Assembly (NCBI RefSeq): GCF_023065955.2
Contig: NW_026622897.1
Span: 868,001 to 932,000, forward strand
Source of the DNA: Ursus arctos
Lineage: Eukaryota > Chordata > Mammalia > Carnivora > Ursidae
Reading direction: 5' to 3'
DNA: 64,000 nt
Shown here: piece by piece, positions 48,880-60,229 of the stretch
Position numbering within the stretch: the stretch's first letter is position 1
Layout of the letters: the number at the start of each line of letters is the position of its first letter
Translations under genes and position numbers: made by a program
The notes under the pieces: model-generated
Database searches by the model: none
The model's input: the letters and a program-made list of their open reading frames with translations, nothing else
Told to the model about the DNA's origin: nothing

Positions 48880-49480
48880 GGGTCCTGGAGCCCAGAGGGC
48901 GGTGCGCGCGCGGAGAGGCGGGGACACCGAAGGCTTCAGGAGGACGGGGGATACGCTGGCGGGTCAAGGTTCTGAGCAGAAGGTCAAGGTCAGGCCTGCG
49001 CTTTTGTTGGAAGGGCCTGTTGGAACAGCGCGGGGAAAGCAGGGCGGGAGCGCGCAGGAGGGGAGAAGGGGCCCGTGCACACCTTGCGGCAGGTGCAAGG
49101 ACGGCGGGGCCCCGAGGTCCTGTGACGCGGCGGGGTAGGCCGGCAGCGTGGACGCAAGGAGAGAAGGGGTCCCGCTCCCCCCCCAGCTGAGTGACCAGCC
49201 CGCCCGCCCCGGAGGCTCGGGGGCAGGCACGGGTCATGGACGGAGCCGGCCGGACGCGGGGCCTGCTCTCCGGGGACAGAGGGGCTGTGTCGGCGGCTCT
49301 GCTCGTTCGACTTTCCTCCGCAGGGCCTTCGCGACGGTGCGGCCGGCACAGGTCCCGACCGAGGGGGGCGGGCCGGGCACCGCGGTCGGAGCGCGCGGGG
49401 GCGGGGGCGGGGAGGCGGGGGGTCCCGGGGGAGGCGGGGCAAACTCACCGGCGCGGGTGAGCGCCTTCACGGGAACATTC
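48880..49480. promoter_or_regulatory. Orphan intergenic CpG island with G-quadruplex-prone runs
   Basis: About 600 bp of very high G+C with CpG dinucleotides at unusual density (for example 'gcggtgcgcgcgcggagagg' and 'gtgacgcggcggggtaggcc'), in sharp contrast with the flanks. At 49405-49440 the plus strand has successive G-runs separated by one or a few bases ('gggggcggggg', 'gggg', 'gggggg'), fulfilling the usual quadruplex pattern. It is about 20 kb upstream of MMP20 and 14 kb beyond the end of MMP27, so it is not the promoter of either. A GT donor-like 'gcgggtgagcg' near 49455 could end a non-coding first exon, but that is inference. Confidence 0.75.
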
Positions 49481-49670
49481 CTGAACTGCTCTTCGGGATC
49501 ACCACCCCCTCACCCTGGAATTTCAGGACGGGCCCTGAATGTCTCGGCTACGGAGTGAGGGGCTACCCCGATACTTGGCCGGGCTGTGGGCCGGACTGAT
49601 AAGACTGGAGGTCAGCCTGGAGGCGGCTCCGGGATTTTGCGTCCTTCCCGTCCCCTGCTCTGGGAGGCCA

Positions 49671-49684
49671 CTGCCATCTGGTGG
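49671..49684 (-). promoter_or_regulatory. CTCF-binding motif (perfect core consensus)
   Basis: The minus strand reads CCACCAGATGGCAG, which fits every position of the degenerate CTCF core CCASYAGRKGGCRS. It lies about 190 bp beyond the CpG island and is not inside a recognised SINE. CTCF would act here as an insulator or loop anchor; occupancy is not provable from sequence. Confidence 0.7.
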
Positions 49685-49961
49685 CCGAATGAGGAAACAC
49701 ATCTGCTGGACCGGGAGGCGGGAGGCGCCGCTTCCCCCCTGACTGTGAAATGGCTTCATAGCTCTCTGCCCGGGTTGCGCACCTGTGGTCCCTGTGCAAT
49801 TGTTACTGGACCTTTGAAGTGTCTCTCCATCTTGCTTCTGCCCACGAGCAGTCTCTGCTATTAGTCCCTTGAGCATCACCGAGGAAACTAGTATAGATAT
49901 ATGAGCATATATACAATTTAGCCTTTCTAAAACAAAAAATAAACAGGTGCATATTATATAT

Positions 49962-50146
49962 ATATATTTAAAGATTTTATTAGGGAGAGAGAGCACAAGC
50001 AGGGGGAGGGGCAGGGGCAGAGGGAGAAGCAGGCTCCCCGCAGAGCGGGACCCCCCCCCCCCAATGTGGGGCTCGATCCCAGGGCCCTAGAGTCACCATC
50101 TGAGCCGAAGGCAGACACTTCACCGACTGAGCCACCCAGGCGCCCC
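49962..50146 (-). mobile_element. CAN-SINE with internal poly-C run
   Basis: Complement of a CAN-SINE, with 'aagattttattagggagaga', 'gaagcaggctccccgcagag', a 14-base C-run near 50050-50063, and 'gactgagccacccaggcgcc'. Exact 10-bp flanking duplication TATTATATAT at 49952-49961 and 50147-50156. Confidence 0.95.
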
Positions 50147-50169
50147 TATTATATATTATTCTTTACCTT

Positions 50170-50670
50170 ACTTTTTTCTCCCTTAGTGTCTTCCCCTAAT
50201 GAGTACATGTTATGAAGTTATAGCACAATATAGAAGCCAGGAAAGGACGTTGGTGTGATGTTTCCCTGTCATTTTATCACCTGTGGACACTCCTGTAACC
50301 ACCACCGCAGTCAGAGAGGAAGGAGCCAGTCCCGCACCACAAAGATCTCCCTGGCTGCCCCTCCCCACAAACCTCCCACCGTCCCATATCCCTGGTCACC
50401 AGTCATCGGTTTTCTATCTCTATAATTTTGCCATTTAGAGAATATCATATAAATGTAACCATAGTTTGTGACCCCCTGAGACTGAGTTTTTTCTTCACTT
50501 AACATAATGTCTTGAGGTCCATCCAAGTTGTGTCTATTACTAGCTTATTCCTTTCAATGATGAATAATGTTCTACATATGGGCGTACCGCAGTATATTTA
50601 CCGTTCGTCTATCGAGGGACATTACGTTGTGTTCAGCTTGTGGCTATCATGAGTAAAGCTGCTTTACCTC
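50170..50670 (-). repeat. Old LINE-1 fragment, reverse orientation
   Basis: The plus strand carries the complement of LINE-1 3' sequence: 'tgatgaataatgttctacat', 'gggcgtaccgcagtatattt' and 'gtggctatcatgagtaaagc'. These are the reverse of the ORF2 region that reads YTMEYY. Confidence 0.8.
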
Positions 50671-50689
50671 GTCTGTGTGGTAAACAAAA

Positions 50690-50945
50690 AACACCGGAGC
50701 TTACAGATTCGGAGAGGAGTTTGCTGGTTGCCAGAGGCAGGGGCAGGGGGAACGAGCAAAATGGGTGAAGGGCGTCAGAAGTCACAAACTTTCAGTTATA
50801 CAACAAGTCACGGGGATATACTGTACAGCATGGTGACCACAGTTAGTAAAACTATACTTTGCACTTGAATGTTGCTGCGAGAGTAGATCTTAGAAGTCTT
50901 CACTACAAGAACAAAATGGTGACTATACAAAATAAAGTTCATAAA
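50690..50945 (+). repeat. LINE-1 3' UTR fragment
   Basis: 'gagtttgctggttgccagag', 'gcagggggaacgagcaaaat', 'ggggatatactgtacagcat', 'gttgctgcgagagtagatct' and 'aaaatggtgactatac', ending in an A-run at 50942-50952. This is the 3' UTR of a carnivore LINE-1 in forward orientation. Confidence 0.85.
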
Positions 50946-50959
50946 AAAAAAAACATACA

Positions 50960-51880
50960 GAACTCAACACTAAAAAAATAGCTAATCTGATTAGAAAATG
51001 GGCAGAGGGCCTGAACTGACATTTTTCCAGTGAAGACACACAGGTGGCCCACAGACACATGACGAGATGCTCAACATCACTCATCATCAGGGACACGTGA
51101 TTCAAAACCACAATGAGTTACCCCCTTACACTTGTCAGAACAGCTAGTATCAAACAGACGAGAGATAGCAAGTGTCAGTGAGGATGTGGAGAAGGGGGAG
51201 CCCTCCTGCACTGTCGGTGGGAATGCAAACTGGTGCAGCCACTCTGGAAAACAGTATGCAGGCTCCTCAGAAAGTTAAAAACAGAACGACCCTATGATCC
51301 AGTCATTTCACTACTGGGTGTGTAAGAAGAATACACAAACACTATCTTGAAGGGATACATACAGGCCTGTGTATTGCAGCATTACCTACAATAGCCACGA
51401 TGGGGAAGCAGCGTAAGTGGCCGTCAATAGGTGAACGGATAAAGAAGACGTGCTGTAAACACACGATGGAATAGTACTCAGCCATCAAAAAGAATGAGCT
51501 CTTGCCATCTGCAACAAGGATAGACCTACAGGGAATTATGCTAAATGAAATAAGTCAAACAAAGACAAACACCATATGATTTCACGTATATGTGTCATCT
51601 AAAAAAACAAGCAGAAATAGACCCATTAATATAAAGAACAATCTGGTGGTTGCGAGGGGAAAGGGGTGGGGGTTGGACAACGTGGGTGAGGGGCGTGGGA
51701 GGTCAGGCCTCCAGCTGAAGAATGAGTGGGTCACAGGGATAGAAGGTGCGGCGCAGGGATAGAGTCAGTGACAGCGTTATAGCGTTGTGTGGTGGCGGGT
51801 GGCGGCTACCCTTGTGAGCACAGCGTGATGTGTAATGAATTCATGGATTCACTACGTCGTGCACGGCAACCAATGTATCA
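50960..51880 (+). repeat. LINE-1 3' end (ORF2 remnant plus 3' UTR)
   Basis: Forward LINE-1: 'gacatttttccagtgaagac', 'gtcggtgggaatgcaaactg', 'ctctggaaaacagtatgcag', 'atggaatagtactcagccat', 'gctaaatgaaataagtcaaa', then a 3' UTR with 'gggatagaaggtgcggcgca'. The organisation parallels the LINE-1 at 1-1305. It is dead, with numerous stops. Confidence 0.88.
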
Positions 51881-52527
51881 TTGTGCGTCACGTACCCTTC
51901 AACAAAAAGATAGTTGTTCTGTTTTATGGTTGCCTTGTATTTAGTTGTATAACAATTCCACAGTCCTTTATGTTCAGTTACTTCCAATAATTTACAGTTA
52001 AAAGCAATGCCACAGTGATTTCTGTGGATATTCAACTTTGTGTCTGTGTGAAAGTGTACCATTAGGATAAATTCCTGGCAGTGATACCGACTGGGGCAAA
52101 AGATGTATTTTAATTGCCCACTAATTACATCGCAGCAGCTTACATTGGTCCTAGGACATGAGAACAGCTTTTACCCTATGTTCTTATCAGCATTATAATG
52201 TTAAGACATTAAAAGCAAACAAATAACTTCAACTATTTGAGAAGTAAAAAAAAAAGTAGCTCACTGCTTTTTAAATGTTATTGCTTTATTTATGAGTGAG
52301 ATTGAGCAGAGGTTCCTATGTAAACCCTCCTTCCACTGGCCGTGAGCTACACCTGTCATTGGACTGTTTTCCTATCGAGCTGGTCATCATTTTCTCACTG
52401 ATTTTAAAAGAGCTTTCCACATTAAAAAGGGAAACAATCCCTTTCTATATGCAAACCTTTTTTCTATTTTTCCCTTTTTTGCCATGGAGAGATTTAAATT
52501 TTATTTTGTCAAATTTTCAGTTTTTTA
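51881..52527. other. AT-rich intergenic stretch
   Basis: Contains wording ('acagttaaaagcaatgccac', 'gtaccattaggataaattcc') like further old LINE-1 antisense. No gene seen. Confidence 0.45.
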
Positions 52528-52724
52528 CTATTTTTTTAAAGATTTTATTCATTTATTTGACGGAGAGACAGAGAGCACAAGCAGGGGGAGCGGCGGGCAG
52601 AGGCAGAGGGAGAAACAGACTCCCCGCTGAGCAGGGAGCCCGACGCAGGACTCGATCCCAGGACCCTGGAATCATGACCTGAGCTGAAGGAAGACGCTTT
52701 ACTGACTGAGCCACCCAGGTGTTC
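52528..52724 (-). mobile_element. CAN-SINE with perfect 18-bp target duplication
   Basis: Complement of a full-length CAN-SINE ('aaagattttattcatttatt' through 'gactgagccacccaggtgtt'). The 18 bases CAAATTTTCAGTTTTTTA occur exactly at 52510-52527 and 52725-52742. Perfect identity suggests a fairly recent insertion. Confidence 0.97.
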
Positions 52725-53063
52725 CAAATTTTCAGTTTTTTAATTGTACTTTCTGGGTTTGCGCCTTACGCAGGAAGGAAGAAGTTTAACAATTTCCGTG
52801 TGTCTTCTTGGTACCTTGTCATGCGTGGCGTCGTCTACACCAATCCAGGTGGACCAGATCCTTTTTACTCAGAGTTATTGGGAGAATCTCAGGCCCACCC
52901 ATCCCGTCTTGCATCAGAATCCACATTTTATCAAGCTCCGTAGGTGAGTCACCTGAAGACGGAAATCAGAGACACGCAGGTTTGCGTCTTTCCCGGTCAG
53001 GGTCAGGCAGCGGTCGGGCCCTGCAGACAGATGGACGAGCGCTTTCTCAGCTCACTGGAGGTT

Positions 53064-53077
53064 TCACTAGGTGGCGC
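53064..53077 (+). promoter_or_regulatory. CTCF-like motif (one mismatch)
   Basis: The plus strand reads TCACTAGGTGGCGC, differing from CCASYAGRKGGCRS only at the first base. With the motif at 49671-49684 on the other strand it forms a divergent pair 3.4 kb apart. Confidence 0.5.
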
Positions 53078-54060
53078 ATGGGGATTTTTAAATAATGCTG
53101 AAGATTCAAAGATTTAACTTCAGGATATTGTGAAAACCAGATTTGACCTGCTGTTCCCTCAGCCAGGAGGGTAAAACGAGGCTCGGAGAGTGCGAACAGG
53201 TGTGTGCTTCTGAGCAGTGATCCCAGAACGGTTGGTCCCACCATCTGGCTTCATTCTCTTCTGCCCATTGCTTTCAGTGTTCTCTCACTGGCTGAACCTG
53301 GTATTTTCTTCCTGATAAACGCCCTGGAGAGGAGTGGCACCTGAACGGGTGCAATCAAGCTCTAGAACTTTCTCTGAGAAGATCAGCGTCGTCAATTGGA
53401 CCCCATCCGAGCAAAGCCCAGCTAGCACTGGCCATTGGCTGGTCACCCTCCTTCCCTAGGGCTGCCACCAGGGCCGGAGCCCTGCCGAGCTATCACGCAG
53501 AGCCTGGGGGGCAAAGACAGAGGAGGAGACCTGTGACAGCCTTCCCTGGGCAAGAAAAATAAATCAGGACCTCTCTTACTCCCTCCCCGGTTGGTCACAC
53601 AGCACGGAGAGAGGAACGTTCTGTCCGTTCCTCTGAGCAAGCTCCCTTTGGAGTACTTTGGACCCTTGACTTAATGGGGGTCCTGATGCTTCGGACAGAT
53701 TTCAGTTCAGGGGGGCGTTGGTCTTTTCTGGGAAAGATATTTCACAACTAGCTTAATCCAGTGTTCCAGGCCCAGAGGGCCAGCCAAGGGAGGGGCCCAC
53801 CGTCCTCGGGGATTGGATCCACGGGAGGCCGCTCGGCCTTGGTAAACAGATGGCACCCAGATGGGGACTTTCCGACAGAAAGGACGGCTGCGGCCGCAGG
53901 TACGGAGACAGACTCGAGAGCAGTCAAGGGCTGGGGCTGCTGGGAGAGATGGAGGGACAGGAAAGCCTTCTGCAGGCTGAGAAGGCACTTGGAAACCAAA
54001 AAAACGAAAGCTGCTGCACGCCCTTTACCCAGAGCCTTCTACAGAGCCGCTGAGGGGTGA

Positions 54061-54150
54061 ACCAGCTCCTTCCTTTCCTCCCTCCTCCCCCGTTCCCCTC
54101 TTCCCCCCATCCCCCCTTCCCCTCTTCCCCCCTTCCCCTCTCTCCGCCAA
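54061..54150. repeat. Polypyrimidine C/T tract
   Basis: About 85 bases almost entirely C and T with a recurring 'ttcccctcttcccccc' unit, capable in principle of triplex (H-DNA) formation. Confidence 0.9.
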
Positions 54151-54524
54151 CGCCAACGCGGGCCCTCCCTCCCTGGCCTTTCTAGGGTGAGGGGCAGGGC
54201 GGCGTCACAGGGCCGTTAGCTGAAGGGGCTCCACGTGTGCTGGGCCGTCGTCCTCATTACGGAAAGTGGGGCCTTCTGTGCAGCGCTGTTGGGACGATGC
54301 GAACGAGCCTTCCCGATTCCGGGGCAGGGCCTGCAACACGCAGCCCGAGAGAGGTCACGGGCACGAGCAGGACAGAGCCCTGTCAGCCCTCCTTCGGGGC
54401 CTCCGCCTGTCGTCCTCGGCTTTGCTCTCTGGCGGTCAGCTCTTCAGGAGCTCGCGTAGCCACAGCGCGTCAGCAGGACCGCAGAGGCGGGAGGCGGTGG
54501 GGTGCGCAGTGCACACCGGCTTGC

Positions 54525-54700
54525 AGAGGCTGGGCTCCAGACCAGCGGCATCAGCGTCACCCGGGAACTCGTTAGAAATGCCGAAGTCGGGCCCGTCCAA
54601 GACACGCGGCGTTAGAAAGCCCCAGGGTGGGGCCCACACCCTCTATTATTACCTGACAGGCCCTCTAGGTAATTCCAGTCCGCGCTAACAGTGAGCACCC
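54525..54700 (-). mobile_element. MER5A relic (hAT DNA transposon)
   Basis: 'gaccagcggcatcagcgtca', 'cccgggaactcgttagaaat', 'ggtggggcccacaccctcta' and 'ccctctaggtaattccagtc', in reverse orientation. A second diverged hAT-like stretch ('gctcctcaaagacaggtgga', 'atctgggagctcgctggaaa') follows at about 54715-54870. Confidence 0.75.
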
Positions 54701-54877
54701 CTGTTTTGGGAAGCCAGTGCTCCTCAAAGACAGGTGGAGCCGCGTCATCTGGGAGCTCGCTGGAAACACAGGGTGTCGGGCCCCACCCTCCTGAGACTAT
54801 CATTAGCGCAGCAGAAAGGTGCCTAATTAGCGGTAATCTTAAAAGCTCCCAGAGTGATTCTAATTGTGCGCTGCTGG

Positions 54878-55250
54878 GGCCTGAATGTTTGTGTCCCACT
54901 TCCCCTGCCGGATCTGTCTGTTCACATCCTGGTCCCCAGGGAGACAGTGTTTGGAGGTGGGGCCTTTGGGGGGGTATTTGGTTTTGATTGGTCATGAGGA
55001 TGCCACCCTGATGATGGGATTCGTGCCCTTGTGAAAAGACGGGGGAGAGGGGAGATTTCTCGCTCTCTTTCTCGGGACACATGCCAAGAAAAGGCCCTGT
55101 GACGACGTCACCAGGACGAGAACTCTCATCGGAGGGGGGCTGCGTTGGCCCCCTGAGGGTCTGGCCTCCAGGACTGTGAGGAGTAAACTGTGGCGGAAGC
55201 CACCCGTCCATGGCTTTCTGTTCCAGTTCAGCAGTCAGACCGACGAGGGC
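54878..55250 (+). mobile_element. ERVL-MaLR solo LTR (MST/MLT1 type)
   Basis: Diagnostic order: 'cctgaatgtttgtgtcccac', 'tggaggtggggcctttgggg', 'gattggtcatgaggatgcca', 'gatgggattcgtgcccttgt', 'cctccaggactgtgaggagt' and the tail 'aaactgtggcgg'. It is an LTR only, with no internal coding part. Diverged. Confidence 0.8.
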
Positions 55251-56343
55251 CTGCAGCTCGGGCTGGGCGTCGCTGCTCCGGGAAAGACACTGTGAAATGC
55301 ATGTTATGTGTTCCAGGAGACAAGGTGGTCCCTTCCTCACGGATGTGAGAAGGCGTGGATGGTTTTCCTTGGCAGGTGTATATCCTGCCCTTCCGCAGAG
55401 AGGGGTAGGTTTCAGAGCTCAGCCGTGCAGAGGCCCCGGGGGCTCAGGCCAGGAGCGGGAAGTGACACCACGTCCCCAATGATACTTTGGTTCGCTCAAG
55501 GGAGTGACGCAGGGAGCTCAGACCAGGCTGCGCCCGTGTGAGCGAGGCGGGGGAGGCACGAGACACCAGATGGGGGAAAAGACAAGATTCAGCTGCAGCC
55601 ACGGGGAGAGGGGCAGGGCCGGGCGGGAGGGGTGCTGGGCCTCCTCCTGGGCTCTGCCCCAGGCCCCCGCCCGGCCCAGCCTGTTCTAATAAGAAGAGCA
55701 CGGCCAGCCAGCCCTCTGAACACGAACTCCTCCTCTAAACCAGCCCATCCTGTACGTTAACTTCCTCTTAGTAAAATGGATTTCTTCTCGCCTGCATTTT
55801 CCTCTTACCTCTCAGGGTTATCAGTGGTTAATGAAATACTAACTTCCAACGGTCGTGGCTGTCGTTCTTTGGAGTTCTATGGAAATAGCCTGCGAGCCAA
55901 TATTTGTAGTGGTTTTTATTGCTGTGAAATAGGGAGGGGTCCCAGGCGGACAGCTGAGACAGAGCCGGGGTCCCCACTGTCTCTGACAACTGCATTCTGA
56001 GGGCGTGTCTCCGGGGACTGCTGCTTGCTGTGTTGTCGCATTGCTTAATGGGGACTGTACCGCGTTCCTTCTTTTTCCTTTACACACGTTGAGAAAAGAA
56101 ACCACAGGAATCGTGAAATCCGACTTTGGTGAAACGTGTTGCAGAAGGACCAGGAAGCCTTTGCAACTGAGCCTCCTGCTGCTGCAAGGCTGGGGTGTGT
56201 GGGAGCGCCAGGCTCTTACAGGTGCACAGATCAGTGCGGACCCTGGGGCTCGCACAGCGGTGGGCACCCAACACCCCAACGCTCGTGCTCTGCGAGGAGA
56301 CGGCGGACGTGGGTACATGAGATGGGATGTGGGGGCCTAACAC

Positions 56344-56465
56344 TTGTCACGTGACCCTGGGTGGAAAGCTAAGTCCTCAGCCTCATTTCTTCATTTGTGA
56401 AACACGACAATATCCAGCCTTATGGGATAAATGAGATCCCACAGAGCAAGTAGCGTGTTGTGTTT
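56344..56465 (+). repeat. MIR SINE relic
   Basis: 'cacgtgaccctgggtggaaa', 'ctcagcctcatttcttcatt' and 'tgtgaaacacgacaatatcc' in MIR order. Confidence 0.75.
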
Positions 56466-56516
56466 GGTCAACGGTCACTACCACGATCATTTAAAGAGTC
56501 CCTACAGAACTGGCTT

Positions 56517-56718
56517 TGGGGGCGCCTGGGTGGCTCAGTCGGCTGAGTGTCCGACTCTCGGTTTCAGCTCAGGTCATGATCTCAGGGTTAAGAGATCGAG
56601 CCCCGCTCCCGGCTCCGTGCTCAGCTCAGAGTCTGCTTGAGATTGTCTCCCCCCCTTTGCCCCCCACCTCTCTTCATACTCGCTCGCTCTCTCTCTAATA
56701 AATGCAATCTTTAAAAAA
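56517..56718 (+). mobile_element. CAN-SINE
   Basis: Full-length forward copy: 'gggggcgcctgggtggctca', 'gtcggctgagtgtccgactc', 'gctcaggtcatgatctcagg', 'gagatcgagccccgctcccg', 'tctctctaataaatgcaatc', then an A-run. Flanked by the exact duplication AACTGGCTT at 56508-56516 and 56719-56727. Confidence 0.96.
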
Positions 56719-56729
56719 AACTGGCTTGA

Positions 56730-57815
56730 GATAAATATCAGTGAAGTTAAGAACTTAAAAATAACGGCATTTTGTGTTCACGACGGAGACCCTCCCAGCC
56801 GGGCAGGCCCTTGGTTCTGATAACGGGCGGCTCTTGCCATTGGGACGCGGGTCTGCAAGTGGCCGTTTTTCTAATTTGAATGCAGTGACGGGTGGAAAAT
56901 GGTGAAGCGTGGTTTGTTTTTCTGTTTTTTGTTTTTTAAGAAAGGCTGCCTCTAATCATACATTTTTGAGTTGGTTCTTTTTGTTAAGTTCCATTCTTAT
57001 GAAGAAGTGTCAATAAAGTTTAGAATACTTATTAAAAGAAAGTCTCAGCGGCCCCGAAGGCCAGAATTTCGGCTTGCAGACTGTTTAGCGAGGAGGCGGG
57101 GCAGAGCTCCCCTGCATCCTGACAGTAGTTCTCCAGAGGCATGATGGAAGTTTTCTCACTTGGTAAGTGTTTCCACATTACTGACAAACGATGTAACTTT
57201 CATATGTTTACTAAATAAAACCGCGACGTACACTGTTGGCATAGCTGACTTCACGTACTTTTGGGAGTTCCGCTTTTCTTCAGTCCGGGCCGCTGGGGGC
57301 TCGTGCTGCCCTGCCCCCCTGTGCCTGTTCTACAAGGAGGGTTGGCCGATGGGCTGGGAGCCGTGGGGTGCAGGGTGAGGTAGTGGGCTCCGGGCACACC
57401 GCCTGGGGACCGACAGCAGCAGGACCACGGGCCCACCTGCCTCTGTCCAACTGCTGCGAGGCCAAAACGTACAACACCGTCCATCTTCAATCTGCAAATG
57501 ACGAGGAGTCGGTTTTTAGCTTCTTCTGGCCTCTCTCTGGGTCACTGCCCGGATGACCTGATCCCATCCTGGGTCTCCACATGGCGACAGGATTTACACC
57601 CCACGCCCAGGCTCACCTTTGAACTTCAGACCCGAGTATCTGGCCGCTGGACTGGCCGCTGGACGTCTCGATCTTGTGCTCAGAGCCGCTCCTCCCTCGG
57701 CCTAATCGCCCCGGCGAACGCACGCTCTGTTCTTCCAGTGGTCCAGGAAGAAGGTTGGGCTGTACTTGACTCCTGTCTTGATATCACTGCACATCCATCC
57801 AATCGCTGAGCCAGT
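56730..57815. other. Intergenic stretch without recognised element
   Basis: No gene supported. A short direct duplication 'tggccgctggac' occurs near 57642-57665. Nothing else that I can name. Confidence 0.4.
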
Positions 57816-58340
57816 CCAGTCATGCGCCCTTCAGAACACACCCTCACCTTACTCCTCACGGCCACCCCCGTCGCCCACTGTGCTAGGAGCTTCCGGGTCC
57901 ACCTCCTTGTCTGCCCCTGGACTCCTGTAATTTACTGTCTCAGAGCAGCCGGAGGGGTTCTTCTAAAATGCAAGTCAGATAGTCACCATGTAGCTTCTCT
58001 TCTTATGTCTCTCTAGCATCTCAGGTCGATATCCTGACCTGTGAGGCCCTGTGGGATCCGTCTCCCCACCGCTCCTCCAACTTCATCGCCTTCCCCTCAA
58101 CCGCCTTCTCCAATCCCTGTTTCTCCCCAGTCACAGGAGCCTCTTCTCTGTTCTTCAACTCAGCCTCAGGGCCTTTGCACGGAGGTGTTTTTCCTGGGGC
58201 ACTCTTTTCCCCTGAGACATGGTTTGCTTGCTCAGCTCCTTCAGATTGTAGGACTCGGGTCTTCACTAAGAGCTCTACGGACTTCATCCCCAAACAGCCC
58301 CAAACATGTGTCGCACCTTACTCAAGGTATTAGTCACGTG
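57816..58340. repeat. L2 LINE relic
   Basis: 'gtgtgctaggagc'-type wording, 'ccctggactcctgtaattta', 'ctcagggcctttgcacggag', 'actcttttcccctgagacat' and 'accttactcaaggtattagt' follow the L2 3' region. Confidence 0.7.
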
Positions 58341-58669
58341 TCAACGGGAAAACAAATCATTGAGTATTTGAAATGGGGGGATTGAAGGCAGCAAAATCTA
58401 AGAATAACGGAAGAGGCCGAGAAGCCAGAAGGGACCATGAAGAACCCAGAAGTTAGAGAGGGTCCGTATCACTGGCTGGAGCAGAAGCTGGAGCCCTGAA
58501 GAGACAGCCAGCAGGACGGATGCTGCCGTGGCAGGGAGGGGAGCCGGTCCTGCTTCCCCACCACCCCTGGACGAATGCACCCAGACGCGGGCTCAGCCTG
58601 CAGGGGCAGCACCCACCACCCAGCTCCGGCCCAGCAGGGCTGCCAGCTGCTCTAGTGTATCTCAGAGCG

Positions 58670-58830
58670 TCCGTCACGCTTGATGTAGTTATTTGTGGTT
58701 TCTCTACCTCGACCGGAATATGGGGCCCATGAAGGCAGGGGCTCTGCTGTTTTGCGCACGACTACCCTTGGCTCCTGCAACAGGGCAAGGTGCCAGAAGG
58801 CCCTCAGTAGATGCTGGGACGGAAGGACAC
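58670..58830. repeat. L2 LINE 3' relic
   Basis: 'gggcccatgaaggcaggggc', 'ggctcctgcaacagggcaag' and 'ccctcagtagatgctgggac' match the terminal L2 segment. Confidence 0.6.
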
Positions 58831-60224
58831 GCCTCCACACTGGGCGTCTGACTTACAGTGGCATGGAATCCGTGTACACGGAGTAAGACTGAGTCACGGT
58901 TGTGCCACCAGCTAGCGTTACGTGGAAAACAAGGTGCCGTCTCAACAGATTGTCTGACACAAGGCTCCTGAGGAGATCACACTCATCCTGAGAACCTGAT
59001 AATGTATGATGCATTTTCAGATGTGACCCTTCAAGTCCCTGGCGTCCAATTTCCAGGGCGTTTGAGACTCCTGTACCCTCCATTTCATCTCCAGGAATCT
59101 GCCCACTTGAAATCCTCCTTGTTGGGTTCTTTTGCTTTCTAAGTTTTAAAAATAGTTCAGGAAACCTGAAACTCTGGACTCAGTGTGTCAAAAAATAAAA
59201 ATAATTAAAAAATAAAGCTTGAAAATAAATCTTGTACTATTTATTACTAATAAAATTGAATACCATAGTTTGGAAATAGACAAAAATAGTTGATTAAATC
59301 TGAAGATTAAAACCAAATCTGGCTTTATGGTCAATTAAGCAATAAAAGTGGCATGAAACTGTAAAGAGTGGTCAGACAGAAAGATTTCTCTGTTCTGGAA
59401 ACTTTTCCCTTTAAGGGAGTCTTAAATTCAGTGTTGACTCTCCTGTTCATACTTTCCTGGTATCTTCTAGAGATCACATTTTACGTGACTCATCTAGGGA
59501 AAGCTGGATTTTTATTTCCCTGTGGAAACTTCAGGCAGAGAGTGGTATCTGGGTAATGAGTGAATACAGCCTTAACACTTATGATTCTGTGACCAGTTTA
59601 AGAAATTCTTTAGCTACTGAACTTCCTTTCTAGGATTCTTCAAACTTGAAGACAAACAAGGGACTGAATTTCAGCCTAAAGCTATGTCATGTGTTTAAAA
59701 TATCTTCAAGACCAAAAGAAAAAACATTCTCCCGTTTCCCCGTGGGACAAGTGATTCATTCCGGTGAGCCCAGAAGGAGAGTCGACCCGACAAACAGAAA
59801 GGTGATGCCCAGTTCCCTCTTTGTCTCCAGGCAAGAGGAAATTCCAATACCTTCTCTCTGTGTGAATTCACTTCTGTTCCCTGTTGTGGCTCAGATCGCC
59901 AAATGCCTAACTATTATCTGCAGGGTCTGGTTCATGCTCGCTTTTGAAGCTGTTTCTTTGTTTCCAGACCTGATCACAGACCCTGGGGAACCTGGCTCAC
60001 ACAAACCAAAACAAAGAATTTGTTCCCAGTGAGTGAATGGCACAGCTGGGAAAGAATTGCATCCTAGTTCAGTCCAGTTCTGAGAAACTCTGAGATCGGC
60101 TTCTCGTTTTTCCAATTGTTCGTACTTCGGGATAAATTATCAACTCCCCTGATTAAATACGATGGCTGACACTTGTCAAGCACGTGCTCTGTCTGAAATC
60201 CTAACGTGACTGGTTATTCCAACT
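58831..60224. other. Intergenic stretch without recognised element
   Basis: An A/T-rich part lies at 59.18-59.35 kb. No exon, repeat or regulatory site that I can name. Confidence 0.4.
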
Positions 60225-60229
60225 CTGAA

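Noticed and set aside
48746..49558. Several overlapping 130-163-codon frames on both strands
   Set aside because: They coincide with the CpG island. Open frames on both strands are expected there because GC-rich DNA has few stops.
53480..53496. Third CTCF-like word ('ccaccagggccgg')
   Set aside because: The second half lacks the required GGC spacing of the core, so it fails the consensus.
54612..55340. 242-codon minus-strand frame, the longest in the window
   Set aside because: It runs across a MER5A relic and a MaLR LTR, shows no known motif, and its composition is explained by GC-rich repeat sequence.
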